A stretch of DNA of 64,000 bases from Meghimatium bilineatum (taxonomy: Eukaryota; Mollusca; Gastropoda; Stylommatophora; Philomycidae). How positions within the stretch are numbered: position 1 is the first letter of the stretch; each line of letters starts with the position of its first letter. Below the pieces are notes generated by a model. That model did no database searches, was not told where the DNA came from, and saw only the letters and a program-made list of their open reading frames with translations. This document shows, piece by piece, positions 1 through 12,649 of this stretch. The position numbers and the translations under genes are program-made. Where the stretch lies: NCBI GenBank assembly GCA_034231615.1, contig CM067298.1, positions 6,317,799 to 6,381,798 on the forward strand. The letters are read 5' to 3'.

Positions 1-479
1 CAGGGAAACAAAATTTATCCATAGCAATAGCTTTCCACCTCACCACCATATTGTATTGGCCTAGTATTGTGATGCTTGCAATATGCCACATTCCTATTAC
101 CATTGCTTTATGAAAAATGAAAACTTTCTGTAGAATATCATCATTGCGGCATATTCAAGGACGTGGACATATCCAGAACTTGGTCTTGCTTATGGATTCT
201 CTGAAAATTCCCCGATTCTGGATGAGTTGAACTGCCGCCTCTAGAGACATGTTTAAGCAATCTGATATATCACTACACCATCGTTGTCTTGGGTGCCCTC
301 TTTCCCTGTTGCCATTAACTATGCCTTCATCTTTCCATGCTGTTATGTCTCTTTATATGACCAAAAAAACACATGTTTATTATGTAGAAAATATGTCATA
401 TAAAATAGTTTCTTCAATATTGTCATTGTATACAAAAATGTTGCACCCTACTGGACAGTCCAGATACGCAAACTGTAAT
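1..479. other. Unassigned sequence
   Basis: No gene or known repeat is recognised. On the minus strand an open stretch runs through about 1-250 with one internal stop and could be a decayed coding fragment, but no family was matched. The rest is AT-rich. Confidence 0.2.
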
Positions 480-712
480 TATTGATTTTATTATTACTAT
501 CATTATTACTGTTATTATTATTATTACTATCATTATTACTGTTATTATTGTTATTACTATTGTTATTGCTTTATTATTGCTATTATTATTATTAGTACTA
601 TTATTTTTACTTTTATTATTACTACTACTATTATTAATGCTATTATTGTTACTATTATTGTTTTTGTTGTTGTTGTTATTAATGTCTTTATTATCATTGC
701 TTCTTTTATTGT
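480..712. repeat. TTA/TTG-rich trinucleotide microsatellite
   Basis: Imperfect runs of TTA, TTG, CTA and ATT continue for about 230 bp. The open frames here encode only low-complexity Asn/Ser or Leu runs and are not genes. Confidence 0.85.
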
Positions 713-896
713 TGTCAGTCATGTGTTTAAAGGTACTGGTCTCTTCCTTGCCATATTACTTATGAGCTCATTAGCAATTTCTGCATATTTTGGTGCAAGG
801 ACATATTTTATCTTGATTGCTGGCCGGGATTAGAATCACAAATGAACAAAGTATTAATAACATCATTACTGGTATCATATAACAAACAGTAATGGG

Positions 897-1010
897 CATT
901 AACAATATCAGCATTGTTAATATCAGCATTGTTAATATCAGTATTGTTAATATCAGCATTACTAATATCAGTATTGAACATGTCAGTATTTTTAATGTCA
1001 GTATTGGTAT
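897..1010. repeat. 15-bp tandem repeat, about 8 copies
   Basis: The unit resembles AATATCAGCATTGTT, with AGTATT and ACTAAT variants. The 1011-1380 stretch that follows holds only AT-rich DNA and a C homopolymer near 1270-1281. Confidence 0.75.
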
Positions 1011-1387
1011 GGACAACAAATATTATTATTGGACATTGCTGGTATCATAGCGGTCATTTGATTAAAAAGTAACACTATTCATCATATTATAGTTTCTCCA
1101 CTTTTAACAATATACCTTCAAGAAGATTCTTTAACTCTGATCATTTCTCACACCTCCTCCAATTTCAGGTCCAGTATATGCTTAATATTTTGTGTCCATA
1201 AATTTGGTAGACCCTTGTCATCTCTCTCTGAAACCATGCATTTCATTTCTACTGATTTTTTTAACCACAACCCCCCCCCCCATGACATCATCATAGTATT
1301 ATTGGTATAATAACAAAATAGTTGAGAGGATTGTATTAACATGGAAAAAATAGTTGGAGTTCTTTCTACCAGGGGAGGCGAGACAAA

Positions 1388-1602
1388 GTTAGATAGATAA
1401 GTGAAAACGTTGAAACTGGTTAGATGGATAGGTGAAAATATTAGTTCACACTGGTTGGATAGATAAGTGAAAATGTGTGTTCACATAGGTTCAATGGATA
1501 AGTGAAAATGTGTGTTCACATAGGTTCAATGGATAAGTGAAAACATTAGTTCACACAGGATCGATAGATACACAAAAATGTATGTTCACGCTGGTTGGAT
1601 GG
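1388..1602. repeat. 35-bp minisatellite, about 6 copies
   Basis: The repeats share the core GATAAGTGAAAA followed by a GTTCACA block. The first copy is about 31 bp and later ones about 35 bp. Nothing is recognised in 1610-2090. Confidence 0.75.
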
Positions 1603-2091
1603 ATTTAATGCTGAAACAAATACATATGTGTAACAGAGATATGCAGATAAATTTGAATTAATGTGTGTAATGCAAATATTCATTGCCTTTTCTCTCCCTC
1701 TCTGTATCTACTTACATCTCTCTCATTGAGCACTTACATTGAGAAGTGTCTGAGAAGCTTAAGTTCTCATTATTGAGCCAAATGTTAGAAGTGTTGTGGT
1801 TGTTGTTGTGAACCTATGTTGTTGTATTTCTTTGATGTTGTATATCCAATGCTTGACCTTCCTTGTGCTCTATCAGATCTATTTTCGTTATAGCCACAAA
1901 TTATTGTGCGACATGACTCCACTCATATCAGTTAACAGAACCATCTTTCTCTCTATTTCATTGTTTAGTTTATTGCGAATGAGGCTCATATAGTTGTTCA
2001 CTTTGTCAATTTCAGCATCATTTTTCTAACTCAACCAGTGTTATTAATCTCCACATTGTCACCATAACACAACCAGCATTACTTTTTTTTT

Positions 2092-2180
2092 GAGTGCCAC
2101 CTCTTTAGTCTTATTGAGTGCCATCTCTTTAGCCTAGTTGAGTGCCATCTCTTTAGTTCTTTTAGTGCCACCTCTTTACG
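2092..2180. repeat. 24-bp tandem repeat, about 4 copies
   Basis: Degenerate units carry the core GAGTGCCATCTCTTTAG. This short block precedes the large 20-bp array. Confidence 0.7.
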
Positions 2181-2325
2181 TGTTATTCATCATTCCTCAT
2201 CAACCTTAACCAGTGCTACACTTTAAATGTCAGCAGTATCACATCTTCACCATCAACTAATTTCATCTCTTCCACCTTACGTCCATCACCTAAACCTTTC
2301 TCTGCTGTTGCTATTCCATGTCAGT

Positions 2326-3784
2326 TACACCATCTTCACCACCATAAATCATCTTCACCACCAACCACAAGTCATCTTCACCATCAACATCAAGTCATCT
2401 TCACCACCATAAATCATCACCACCAACCACAAGTCATCTTCACCACCAACATCAAGTCATCTTCACCACCATAAATCATCCTCACCACCATAAAACATCT
2501 TCACCACTAACCACAAGTCATCTTCACCACCAACCACAAGTCATCTTCACCATCAACCACAAGTCATCTTCACCACCATAAATCATCATCACCACCATAA
2601 ATCATCATCACCACCAACCATAAATCATATTCACCAACCATAAATCATCTTCACCATCCATAAATCATCTTCACCATCCATAAATCATCTTCACCATCCA
2701 TAAATCATCTTCACCATCCATAAATCATATTCACCATCCATAAATCATATTCACCATCCATAAATCATATTCACCAACCATAAATCATCTTCACCAACCA
2801 TAAATCATCTTCACCATCCATAAATCATATTCACCATCCATAAATCATATTCACCAACCATAAATCATATTCACCATCCATAAATCATATTCACCAACCA
2901 TAAATCATCTTCACCATCCATAAATCATATTCACCATCCATAAATCATATTCGCCATCCATAAATCATATTCACCAACCATAAATCATCTTCACCATCCA
3001 TAAATCATATTCACCAACCATAAATCATCTTCACCACCATAAATCATCTTCACCACCAACCACAAGTCATCTTCACCATCAACATCAAGTCATCTTCACC
3101 ACCATAAATCATCACCACCAACCACAAGTCATCTTCACCACCAACATCAAGTCATCTTTACCACCATAAATCCTCTTCACCACCAACATCAAGTCATCTT
3201 CACCACCATAAATCATCCTCACCACCATAAAACATCTTCACCACTAACCACAAGTCATCTTCACCACCAACCACAAGTCATCTTCACCATCAACCACAAG
3301 TCATCTTCACCACCATAAATCATCATCACCACCATAAATCATCATCACCACCAACCATAAATCATATTCACCAACCATAAATCATCTTCACCATCCATAA
3401 ATCATCTTCACCATCCATAAATCATCTTCACCATCCATAAATCATCTTCACCATCCATAAATCATCTTCACCATCCATAAATCATATTCACCATCCATAA
3501 ATCATATTCACCAACCATAAATCATCTTCACCAACCATAAATCATCTTCACCATCCATAAATCATCTTCACCATCCATAAATCATATTCACCATCCATAA
3601 ATCATATTCACCATCCATAAATCATATTCACCATCCATAAATCATCTTCACCATCCATAAATCATCTTCACCATCCATAAATCATATTCACCATCCATAA
3701 ATCATATTCACCAACCATAAATCATCTTCACCATCCATAAATCATATTCACCAACCATAAATCATCTTCACCAACCATAAATCA
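2326..3784. repeat. 20-bp minisatellite array with higher-order duplication
   Basis: The dominant unit is about 20 bp with the core CATAAATCATCTTCACC. It keeps register for long runs, with cTT/aTT and CATC/CAAC variants. Variant units of the AACCACAAGTCATCTTC and AACATCAAGTCATC types occur in the same order near 2401-2570 and 3096-3330, an offset of about 695 bp, so the array contains a second-order tandem duplication. Confidence 0.9.
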
Positions 3785-4264
3785 GTAACAGCATCATTAA
3801 TGAAAGAAACAGCAATGTCAAATCAAATTTCAGATGACATTTATGTTTCAGAAAAATATCAAATGTCATAAAAACACATTTAGTATTCTACAATGTTTAA
3901 CAAAACAATATATATGGGAGTCAAAAGGTCTCTGATCAGTCAGTGGCTGTGCAGCTGAACACTTATGGGAAACCTTTACCTCTTTATAGATTCAATTTTA
4001 AACTTTGTGCTATATTCCTCCATTTTGTTTCCTCAATACTAACCAAACCAATCCTTATCTTGTGCTAGGAACAGTAATTATAGTGTGATTCTGATAACTA
4101 GAGAAAACATAGAATTTGCTCTTCAATAGCAGTTAGCTTTTATTTAATCCATCCTAATTATTGAGCAATTCTGTCCATTATTAAGCAGTGCTGTATTAAT
4201 GATCGTGAATTTTCGTGAAAAACTAAACACATTAATAGGTGTTTGCTGAAGTCATTTCGTTATT
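3785..4264. other. Intergenic, nothing recognised
   Basis: AT-rich sequence without a supported gene or repeat. Confidence 0.3.
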
Positions 4265-4490
4265 TAACATCGTTGTAATAATGACAGTGACTTCATTAAA
4301 GAATGTCATTGACACAATGACAGTGACTATCATTAACTTAACAGTGACTCCTCATTCGTTTGGCATTAATTAGCTTGACAGTGACTCTTCATTAGTTTGA
4401 TAGTGACTCTTTAGATTGATGGTGACTTCATTAGTTTGAAAGTGACTCTTCATTAGATTTACGGTGACTCTTCATTAGCTTAACAATTAC
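4265..4490. repeat. Degenerate ~22-bp repeat (AGTGACTCTTCATTAG type)
   Basis: About eight diverged copies share ACAGTGACT and TTCATTAG blocks. The 4490-5095 stretch that follows is AT-rich with nothing recognised. Confidence 0.6.
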
Positions 4491-5097
4491 TATTTTTTAA
4501 CTGTTCAGCTTATTTATATCCAATGTATTTGTAACAAGTAACACCTATTCTTTATTCTTGCATATTTCTTTCTCTCATTCTTTGAATGCTGTACTTGGGG
4601 GAAGCAGGTGAAAAGTTTAAGTAGTCTCGGTGTGAATAATCCTATATTTAGTTATTGTATAGTTGATCGAAGCAGACGGTTAATGAAGTCGGTGAGTCAT
4701 GTTTGCTGGTTAGAATATAGATATATAGTTTCGTCAACCGCAAGGCCACAGCAAATCTATACAAATGTACAGGATCTGTGATGCAAGGGTAAAAAAACTG
4801 TCTTAACTGTAGGGAAAAATGTAAAAGATTTCATTTGTTTTATGGAATTTTGTTTAAAAATAATCAGAAGATTTGGTGGCATTAAATTGTATTTGCTCTG
4901 GCCTTGTTCAATTACAATTAAAGTGTTTACTGTACTCATAAGATTTGATATAATTTATATGAGGCACAATTTATAGGGAACTTGGTGAACCAGGTTGCAG
5001 GTTGTTGAGCTAGAAAATTATAGTAGCATTTTAGTCATTGTCAGTTTGATTCTCCAGATTAGCCATTTGCAATTAATACTAGACTTCATTCTAATCA

Positions 5098-5215
5098 TTG
5101 CCAGTTAGGTTTTCATTGATAGACCTAAACAATTATACATTGCCAGTTAGAATTTCGTTGATAGATCTAAACAATTATTACCAGTTGGGTTTCATTAATA
5201 GACTTAAACAATTAA
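5098..5215. repeat. ~40-bp tandem repeat, 3 copies
   Basis: Each copy contains GCCAGTT, a TTCATTGATAGA block and TAAACAATTA. Open frames through it are by-products of the repetition. Confidence 0.65.
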
Positions 5216-5339
5216 ACCTAAACTTTAGACTATTCATATTAAGGAATCAAAAGTATTGTGCAAAACATCTTAGAATATATTATATTTTGGGGTGTAAGAA
5301 TATACATGCAATCATAGTCATTAAGTAAACTTAGAATAA

Positions 5340-5565
5340 ATGAAAACAGTCTGCCACTAAAAGTATTAAAATGGATACCAGATGGCAAAAGAAAAATAGG
5401 AAGACCAAGAATGACTCTTCACAGAACAACCATCAAAGAAGGTATGTCTATGGGTCTCAACAACATACAAGAATTCACACAGTAGCATCACATTGCTTGA
5501 ATTGGAGAGCTCTCGCCTCTGCCATATGCACTGTAATCTGCTCTGAAGGAAGAGAGATAGATAGA
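5340..5565 (+). mobile_element. RTE-like LINE 3' fragment (family B)
   Basis: The plus-strand translation contains WIPDGKRKIGRPRMTL followed by HRTTIKEG, the conserved C-terminal 'PDGKRxxGRPR' region after the reverse transcriptase of many RTE-like non-LTR retrotransposons. Stops interrupt the frame downstream. It is 5'-truncated and dead. Related copies lie at 22600-22990, 47115-47461 and 50725-51190. Confidence 0.7.
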
Positions 5566-5769
5566 AACAAGGTCATTAAGAGCAGGGAAATATATGGCTT
5601 CCTCAGAAAATGATCTACATTTTTAATGTTCTACATAAGAATGAATGAGCAGGTCTGGAGATGTATAGCCCAGGAAAATTATTGCTTGCCTGGAGATATG
5701 AAAGCCTACTAATTTCAAATCAGTGCACACACTTCTAACAGTGATTGAATTATTAAATCAACAGTATTG

Positions 5770-6171
5770 GAAAAAATCGTCACATGGGAAATGAAGTGTC
5801 TGAGAAAAGCTGCAATGGTTACCAAACTAGATAAAATAAAAAATGAAGAAATTAGGAAAAGAGTTGGTATAATATCATGTATCGAACATATTGAGAGACA
5901 GCAAGTAAAATGGTTTGATTACCTTATGAGAATGAAGCCAAACCAAATACCAATAAGAGCATATACTACAAGAATATCCGGGCATAAGGCCAAAGGTAGA
6001 CCAAGAATACGGTGGATAGAAAACATCAAGATGGCCTTGAACAAACATGGACTAAATGCAACCACAGTGACACATCTGGCCCTGGAACGACAGCTTAAGC
6101 TCCCACCCTTATGCTTAACAGCAAGTGTGAATGCGATCAACAATCATTCACCTGGGGAAAGACAAGTGTGA
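5770..6171 (+). mobile_element. RTE-like LINE 3' end (family A)
   Basis: An uninterrupted 134-residue frame encodes the C-terminal part of a non-LTR retrotransposon protein. It includes MKCLRKAA, EHIERQQVKWFDYLMRM and KAKGRPRIRWIENI. The reverse transcriptase core is absent, so the copy is 5'-truncated. The frame ends in the 41-bp tandem array, whose first unit is the 3' end of this element. Related degenerate copies occur at 7670-8110, 12650-12970, 18305-18680, 25380-25740, 32110-32530, 53904-54428 and 63105-63400. Confidence 0.8.
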
Positions 6172-6536
6172 ATGCGATCAACAATCATTCACCTGGGGAA
6201 AGACAAGTGTGAATGTGATCAACAATCATTCACCTGGGGAAAGACAAGTGTGAATGCGATCAACAATCATTCACCTGGGGAAAGACAAGTGTGAATGTGA
6301 TCAACAATCATTCACCTGGGGAAAGACAAGTGTGAATGCGATCAACAATCATTCACCTGGGGAAAGACAAGTGTGAATGTGATCAACAATCATTCACCTG
6401 GGGAAAGACAAGTGTGAATGCGATCAACAATCATTCACCTGGGGAAAGACAAGTGTGAATGCGATCAACAATCATTCACCTGGGGAAAGACAAGTGTTAA
6501 TGCGATCAACAATCATTCACCTGGGGAAAGACAATA
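6123..6536. repeat. 41-bp minisatellite derived from a LINE 3' end, ~10 copies
   Basis: Units begin AAGTGTGAATGCG and end GGGGAAAGAC, with starts at 6123, 6164 and 6205, an exact 41-bp step. The first unit is the coding 3' end of the preceding LINE fragment. Copies differ at one site (GCG versus GTG), which alternates through the middle of the array, suggesting expansion by 82-bp dimers. Confidence 0.9.
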
Positions 6537-6708
6537 GACAATGAAATGGACCTTGATTAAACAACCATAGGACATGAATTGTGCAATCATCCGTGCTAAC
6601 ATAAACACAATGATGGCAGTAGTTGTATAAATTTGAGAGATTTGATAAACAGACATTATTTTCTGTTTATCAAGTACTGTCGCTGTTCTAGTGCAGCTCT
6701 TTGAGAAC
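6537..6708. other. Spacer between LINE relics
   Basis: AT-rich sequence with nothing recognised. Confidence 0.3.
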
Positions 6709-7210
6709 ATTCAATCAATCAATAAACCCATAACCCTTCAGGGTTGTAGGGGTACCACATTGGATGCTTCAGCACACAGAGTCCTCCAGCGAATTCTATC
6801 CTCAGCGATGCGGATGAGTGTGGAAATATCTTGCCCTGTCCATTCCTTGATGTTGTCTGTTCATGTCTTTATTTGTCCTCCTCTGCTTCTTCCACCCTCG
6901 ACAGTTCCCTGCAGTATTGTTTTTGACAAGGAATTGTGCATACATGTCCGAACCATGCTAGTTTTCGTCGTTTCACTATTGAAAGCAATGGCTCCTGGAC
7001 ACCTGCACACATCTCTACTTTATTTCTTACGTACACATTGGTCTTATGTTGCCTATAGGAAATTCGTAGAATTCTTCTGTAGTATTTATACTCGAAAGCC
7101 TGTAATCTTCTCTCCATGTCCGCAGTGAGTGTCCAACATTGAGAACATTGACATCCTTTGAATTTCTGATGCTTTCTGTAATTATATCTGATGTCTGGGG
7201 TGTGCACAGA
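6709..7210 (-). mobile_element. RTE-like LINE 3' end (family F) with TTGA-type tail
   Basis: The minus-strand translation reads WTLTADMERRLQAFEYKYYR, then KVEMCAGVQEPLL and KRRKLAWFGHV, typical of the post-RT region of marine-invertebrate RTE-like elements. Stops and frameshifts follow. The 3' end (low coordinates) finishes in TTGA-type tandem repeats at about 6709-6725. It is 5'-truncated and inactive. Confidence 0.75.
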
Positions 7211-7443
7211 AAAAATGAATCACTGATTCGATTAAATCAATCAAGGATAGATAACAAATATGTACATCTATGATTGAGAGTCCCCCTCTTCTTTAGCAAG
7301 TTTTCACACTAGCAACTGCATAAAGTAAAACACTGGGTATGAAAGAAAACTCTGAAGAAACCAGGCCATCCATCGGCACATAGAAAGCTAATCACTCATA
7401 ATTCCTGTGGGAAAAAGGGGGGAGGGGGGTGTTGTAGACAAAC

Positions 7444-7548
7444 ATAAAATCCAGCATTTGAAAAGGCTTAATAGCATAAGATAACATGAGTAATCAGATA
7501 GTGTAAAAGTTGAACTGAAATGGTATACATCACAAATTTAAAATGTCA
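7444..7548 (+). repeat. Direct repeat copy 1 (with 9705-9819)
   Basis: About 105 bp beginning ATAAAATCCAGCATTTG recurs 2.26 kb downstream, with a roughly 10-bp indel as the main difference. It is probably an interspersed element or a segmental duplication. Confidence 0.75.
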
Positions 7549-7669
7549 TGGAGAAAAAGTTGGTAGAAAGAAGCTACAATTTAGGATGGAATAATCGATG
7601 TCTAACAAATTAGATAGAAATAAGAATGAAAGAGGGGAAAAATGTAAGGTAATGATTATTAATTACCAG

Positions 7670-8110
7670 GCCAGTTACATGTGTTTGTTAATGAAAGAAA
7701 GCTAAAGTTGGTCTCAGTGTTCAAGTATTTAGAAAGTGTCTTTACAGAGGGTGGCAAACTCGCTGGAGTGTTTGAAACAGGATGTCAAAAAGCTAATTCT
7801 CTGACTTATGTCACCAGGAGAGACTGTCGGAAAAAGGAAGATATCAGGAAAGAAATAAAGACCATCTCAAGTTAAGATTACATCGAGAGACAGCAAACCA
7901 GATGGTTTGGCCTGCTCTTGAGAATGGAACTAAGGAAACAACCATCCTTTCATGCATACAGCATCAGAGGATTGTTGGGTTACAGGGCACAAGGAAGACC
8001 AACCACTAGATGGGTGGAGACAAAGAAACCTTAAAGAGACAAGATCTGATCATGGCCAATGCAACCGAAATGGTCTTAACCGAGCAAATTGAAATGATAA
8101 TAGATAGATA
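7670..8110 (+). mobile_element. Degenerate RTE-like LINE fragment (family A)
   Basis: The fragment encodes a 'FKYLESVFTEGG' thumb-type segment. After a deletion it continues with YIERQQTRWFG and YRAQGRPTTRWVE in another frame. Several stops are present, so it is dead. The 8110-9035 stretch that follows is AT-rich, with weak ~45-bp repeats of 'GAGAACACAGATG' type near 8730-8850. Confidence 0.65.
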
Positions 8111-9039
8111 GAAGGATTATTGTATGCAAAATGAAGTTAATCATCAATTTGTGTATGCAACATAAAGTTGTATATACATCTTGAAAGAATCTGATAGTAT
8201 AAATATTATTTTATTTATTTACAAATCTTAGTTTGTGTTTTAGTTTGTGTTTGTATTGAATGTTTTAATGGATATTAGTTGTAGATAGTTTGTTTTAGTT
8301 TGTAGCAGGGATTATTCTCTTCTTTATGAAATGTAAGTTTACAAAATTGAGTGTTTTGTGCACAGAGCACAGAGAACAAATGTTTGTGAAATGTTATTCC
8401 TGAATTGAAACATTCCTGTCAAATCATTTATTAAGATTTAGTCCATCAGTGATTCTCATATATCTACCCATTGACCCATATATTTTTACATATTCTGTAC
8501 AACTGTGCCTGTTTGGGCATTGTATGCCTGTACATTGTTGTTTTTTTTGTATTTTTTATATAGTTCACATCTTCAAAATTTGTTTACTATTTTTACATTG
8601 TGATTGTCTATGTTTGGGGAGAAACAAAATATCTGAATGGTTCTCAAGTATTTATACAAAAGCTTTTGTGGGTTCTTTTGATTTATTGCACAAATGTTGG
8701 TCTCATGTCATTGACAGGTATGCATTTGATTAGAATATAGTTGAGTTAATTGTGTGCATGTTGTAGAGAACACAGATGTATTTTGAGTTCTTTGTGCACG
8801 TTGTTGAGAATACAGGTAGATATAGTTCTTGTTTAGTGTGTTTTTGAGAACACATTTATATTAATCTATTTGAACTGTGAGTGTTACAGAGGGAGAGAAC
8901 ACATGAAGAGTGGTCCGTGTAACATCATGTATGCATGTGTGTCTATGTTTTTTATAGATAATAGGTACATTATTAGTGTTATGTGTGTGTTGTAGAGAGT
9001 AGATGTAGGTACCTTTTTGTGTTTTAATTGATAAAATTA

Positions 9040-9480
9040 CTAGAGAAAACTGAAAACAGATTAAATTACTAGAGAAAACTGAAGAAAACATAAAATTACT
9101 AGAGAAAACTGAAAACAGATTAAATTACTAGAGAAAACTGAAGAAAACATAAAATTACTAGAGAAAACTTAAAATAGATAAAATTACTAGAGAAAAACTT
9201 AAAGGATATAAATTTACTAGAGAAAACTTAAAATAGAAAAATTACTAAAGAAGCATACCACAACAGATACAATTACTAGAGAAAACACAACAGATAAAGT
9301 GTGTAGAGAAAATAGAATACAACTGATACAATTTATAGAGCAATACAACACAACAGGTAAAATGTATAGAGAGAACAGACAATAACAGAGAAAGCATTAG
9401 AGAAAACAAAAGACAATACACATTAAAAGTGAAAACTGAAGACAGCAGGTAAAATTACAGGACACAGAAAAAATCAGGAA
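9040..9480. repeat. ~28-bp degenerate minisatellite (ATTACTAGAGAAAACT type)
   Basis: About a dozen units share ATTACTAGAGAAAAC followed by AACAGAT. They are homogeneous near 9040-9180 and decay rightward. Confidence 0.75.
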
Positions 9481-9704
9481 GCAGCAGATATAATTTTAAC
9501 CAGTTTCATTCAACTGGCACCTATTATCCTCGCTGAGTCAACATGTTTTCTGTATTCGACCAAGGATGCAGATTTGTCAAATTTGTTTAAAAAAATATTT
9601 TTACTGAAGTTGTGAAGTGAATAGATGCTAGCCAAATGAACTTGGTTAAAATTCCATGTACTGCCTTCTGATTATTTTCTAGAACTCCTTGTTGCTTGTA
9701 ATTT

Positions 9705-9819
9705 ATAAAATCCAGCATTTTAAAAGGCTTAATAGCATAAGATAACATGAGTAATCAGATAGTGTAAAAGTTGAACTGAAATGGTAGACTAAAAGTAACA
9801 TCACAAATTTAAAATGTCA
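9705..9819 (+). repeat. Direct repeat copy 2 (with 7444-7548)
   Basis: Same sequence as 7444-7548 apart from a small insertion after TGGTAGA. The 9820-10700 stretch that follows holds no recognised gene. Confidence 0.75.
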
Positions 9820-10704
9820 CAAAAATTGGAGAAATTGCTTGCAATTTACACTATTCAATTTACCCATAGATCAAACAGAATACAATGCTAGAGTAACTTA
9901 ACAACATAAAATTGCTGGAAAAACTGTAAAACAAGAGAACAGATAAAAACAGACACACAAATGTAGACAGTAATTCTGTAAACCATCAGTACTATGTAAG
10001 CACATAGACTTTTCAAATAAAAATCTAAGCAGTTATATAAGAAGAAAAGAAAATATATATACATACAGGATCTATGTGTAAGACACAGAAACACTGGAAG
10101 AATTATGTAAACACAGTAAGAGGAAGTAGATTTCAAAATCTGTCACCACATGGAGTTGCAATGGTAACGATGAATAATATGCAAGAGGTGACCACTAGAG
10201 TCAGTGTGATGGTCTTGTTGACAGTGAGCTGTTCCCTATCTTATCCTGGTATCTGTGGTCATTTAAACTATCAACTTGGCTTAACCTCATGAATGTGCAA
10301 TCAGGACAGATGAATAACAGTGACTTAGTCAATTTGTTTATTTATTAATACTTCATCCAAAACTAGGTTTGATTTATATAACTGTTTTTTAATGTACTAG
10401 ATTTCCAGCAGGATGTAGTCTAGAGAACAGAGATGTATAGAGTTTTCAATTTATTTGTATTTCATCCGATTTTGGAAGTAGTATGTAATACGTTTTTTGT
10501 TTTCATAAATTCCACTGAGCATTGGGCGTCAGTAGTCACATTGGTCAGTTAACCATTACAAGCTGTTTAGCAGCATTGCTTGACCTTTATCACCAATTTG
10601 AATGCTAGTCATGGTCAATGTTGTTAGACTTTTTGCCACGGCATGGGTTGCTAACAACTTACCACAAATATTCACTATAATTGATTGTGAAATATGATTA
10701 GATA

Positions 10705-11995
10705 TTTTATATGTCCTTTATTAAGTTGTGCTAATTTAGATCATAATCATTGTCTTTGTTATCAAGTTGTGATAATATTGATCATTGTCTCTATTAAGTT
10801 GTGCTAATATTGATCATTGTCTCTATTGAGTTGTGCTAATATTGATCATTTTCTTAAGTTGTGCTAATGTATATTAAAATTATTGTCCTTGTTATTGAGT
10901 GTTGTTAATGTTCATCATTTTTCTTGCTATCAAGTTGTGTTAATGTTGATCATGTCATTGCTATCAAATTTTGTTAATGTTGATCATTGTCCTTGTTGTT
11001 GAATTGTGCTAATGTAGATCACAATCATTGTCTTTGTTGTCATTTTATGCTAATGTAGATCACAATTATTGTCTTTGTTGTCGAGTTGTGCAAATATAGA
11101 TCACAATCATTGTCTTTGTTGTCAAGTTGTGCTAATGTAGATCACAATCATTGTCTTTGTTGTCAAGTTGTGCTAATGTAGATCACAATCATTGTCTTTG
11201 TTGTCGAGTTGTGCTAATATAGATCACAATCATTGTCTTTGTTGTCAAGTTGTGCTAATGTAGATCACAATCATTGTCTTTGTTGTCGAGTTGTGCTAAT
11301 GTCTATCACAATCATTGTCTTTGTTATCAAGTTGTGCTAATGTAGATCACAATCATTGTCTTTGTTGTCAAGTTGGGCTAATGTAGATCACAATCATTGT
11401 CTTTGTTGTCAAGTTGTGCTAATGTCTATCACAATCATTGTCTTTGTTGTCAAGTTGTGCTAATATAGATCACAATCATTGCCTTTGTTATCAAGTTGTG
11501 CTAATGTAGATCACAATCATTGTCTTTGTTGTCAAGTTGGGCTAATGTAGATCACAATCATTGTCTTTGTTGTCGAGTTGTGCTAATATAGATCACAATC
11601 ATTGCCTTTGTTATCAAGTTGTGCTAATATAGATCACAATCATTGTCTTTGTTATCAAGTTGTGCTAATGTAGATCACAATCATTGTCTTTGTTGTCAAG
11701 TTGGGCTAATGTAGATCACAATCATTGTCTTTGTTGTCAAGTTGGGCTAATGTAGATCACAATCATTGTCTTTGTTGTCAAGTTGTGCTAATGTAGATCA
11801 CAATCATTGTCTTTGTTGTCAAGTTGTGCTAATGTAGATCACAATCATTGTCTTTGTTGTCGAGTTGTGCTAATGTAGATCACAATCATTGTCTTTGTTG
11901 TCAAGTTGGGCTAATGTAGATCACAATCATTGTCTTTGTTGTCGAGTTGTGCTAATATAGATCACAATCATTGTCTTTGTTGAGTTGTTCTAATG
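10705..11995. repeat. 41-bp minisatellite, ~31 copies
   Basis: The unit contains GTTGTGCTAATGTAGATCAC, then AATCATTGTC and TTTGTTGTCAA. Starts at 11121 and 11162 give an exact 41-bp period. The left end is diverged and variable in length; 11030-11990 is homogenised. It has no sequence similarity to the 41-bp array at 6123. Nothing is recognised in 11996-12640. Confidence 0.9.
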
Positions 11996-12649
11996 TTGAT
12001 CACAATAACTTTAAAAGTTGTCCTGTTTATTATCACTCACTCTAATTTAACAGCAAATATTTATCTTTATAATTTGAGACATGTAGGAAAGGAATATATA
12101 TCATTTTTTTAATGCATAATTTTGATATTTTCTGCAATGTGTCCTAAAATAGTTGTTGTGCATATCAAGTTGTCCTAATATTGATTAATACTAATTTACT
12201 ACTAGAATCTTAATTTTCTAATTTAGTTGTAATCAGTAACAAAAAGTAAACAAAAAAGGAAGGTATTGGTCAAGAGAATAAAAACTTCATTTACCTACAT
12301 GTTGTATATAGTGAGCTGCAGTGTCATTTATGAGAACAATTTTGTAGAATCAACAACATCAACTACATGCATTATTCTCCCAGTTCAGTTAGAATTCTAG
12401 TTTTTCTTTACAACTATATTGCATGTATCAATTTTTGATTTGTTCTGCATCATATATGTATAACTACACAAACAGTTTATACAAAACTATTCTGTTGCGT
12501 AATGTTCATGATAAATCAATGCCTTTCACCTCTTCAATGTGTATGTTAAATCACTGCTATTTAGTCTCTCATTATTGATGATAAATCAATGCTTAGCTCC
12601 AGTTGTTAGAATTGAGATGAACTGTTTGAATTGAGATTGTCAATACCAC

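Noticed and set aside
423-722. 99-codon minus frame rich in Asn/Ser
   Set aside because: Translation of a trinucleotide microsatellite.
2326-3784. CRISPR-like regularity
   Set aside because: Units are contiguous without unique spacers and the genome is eukaryotic.
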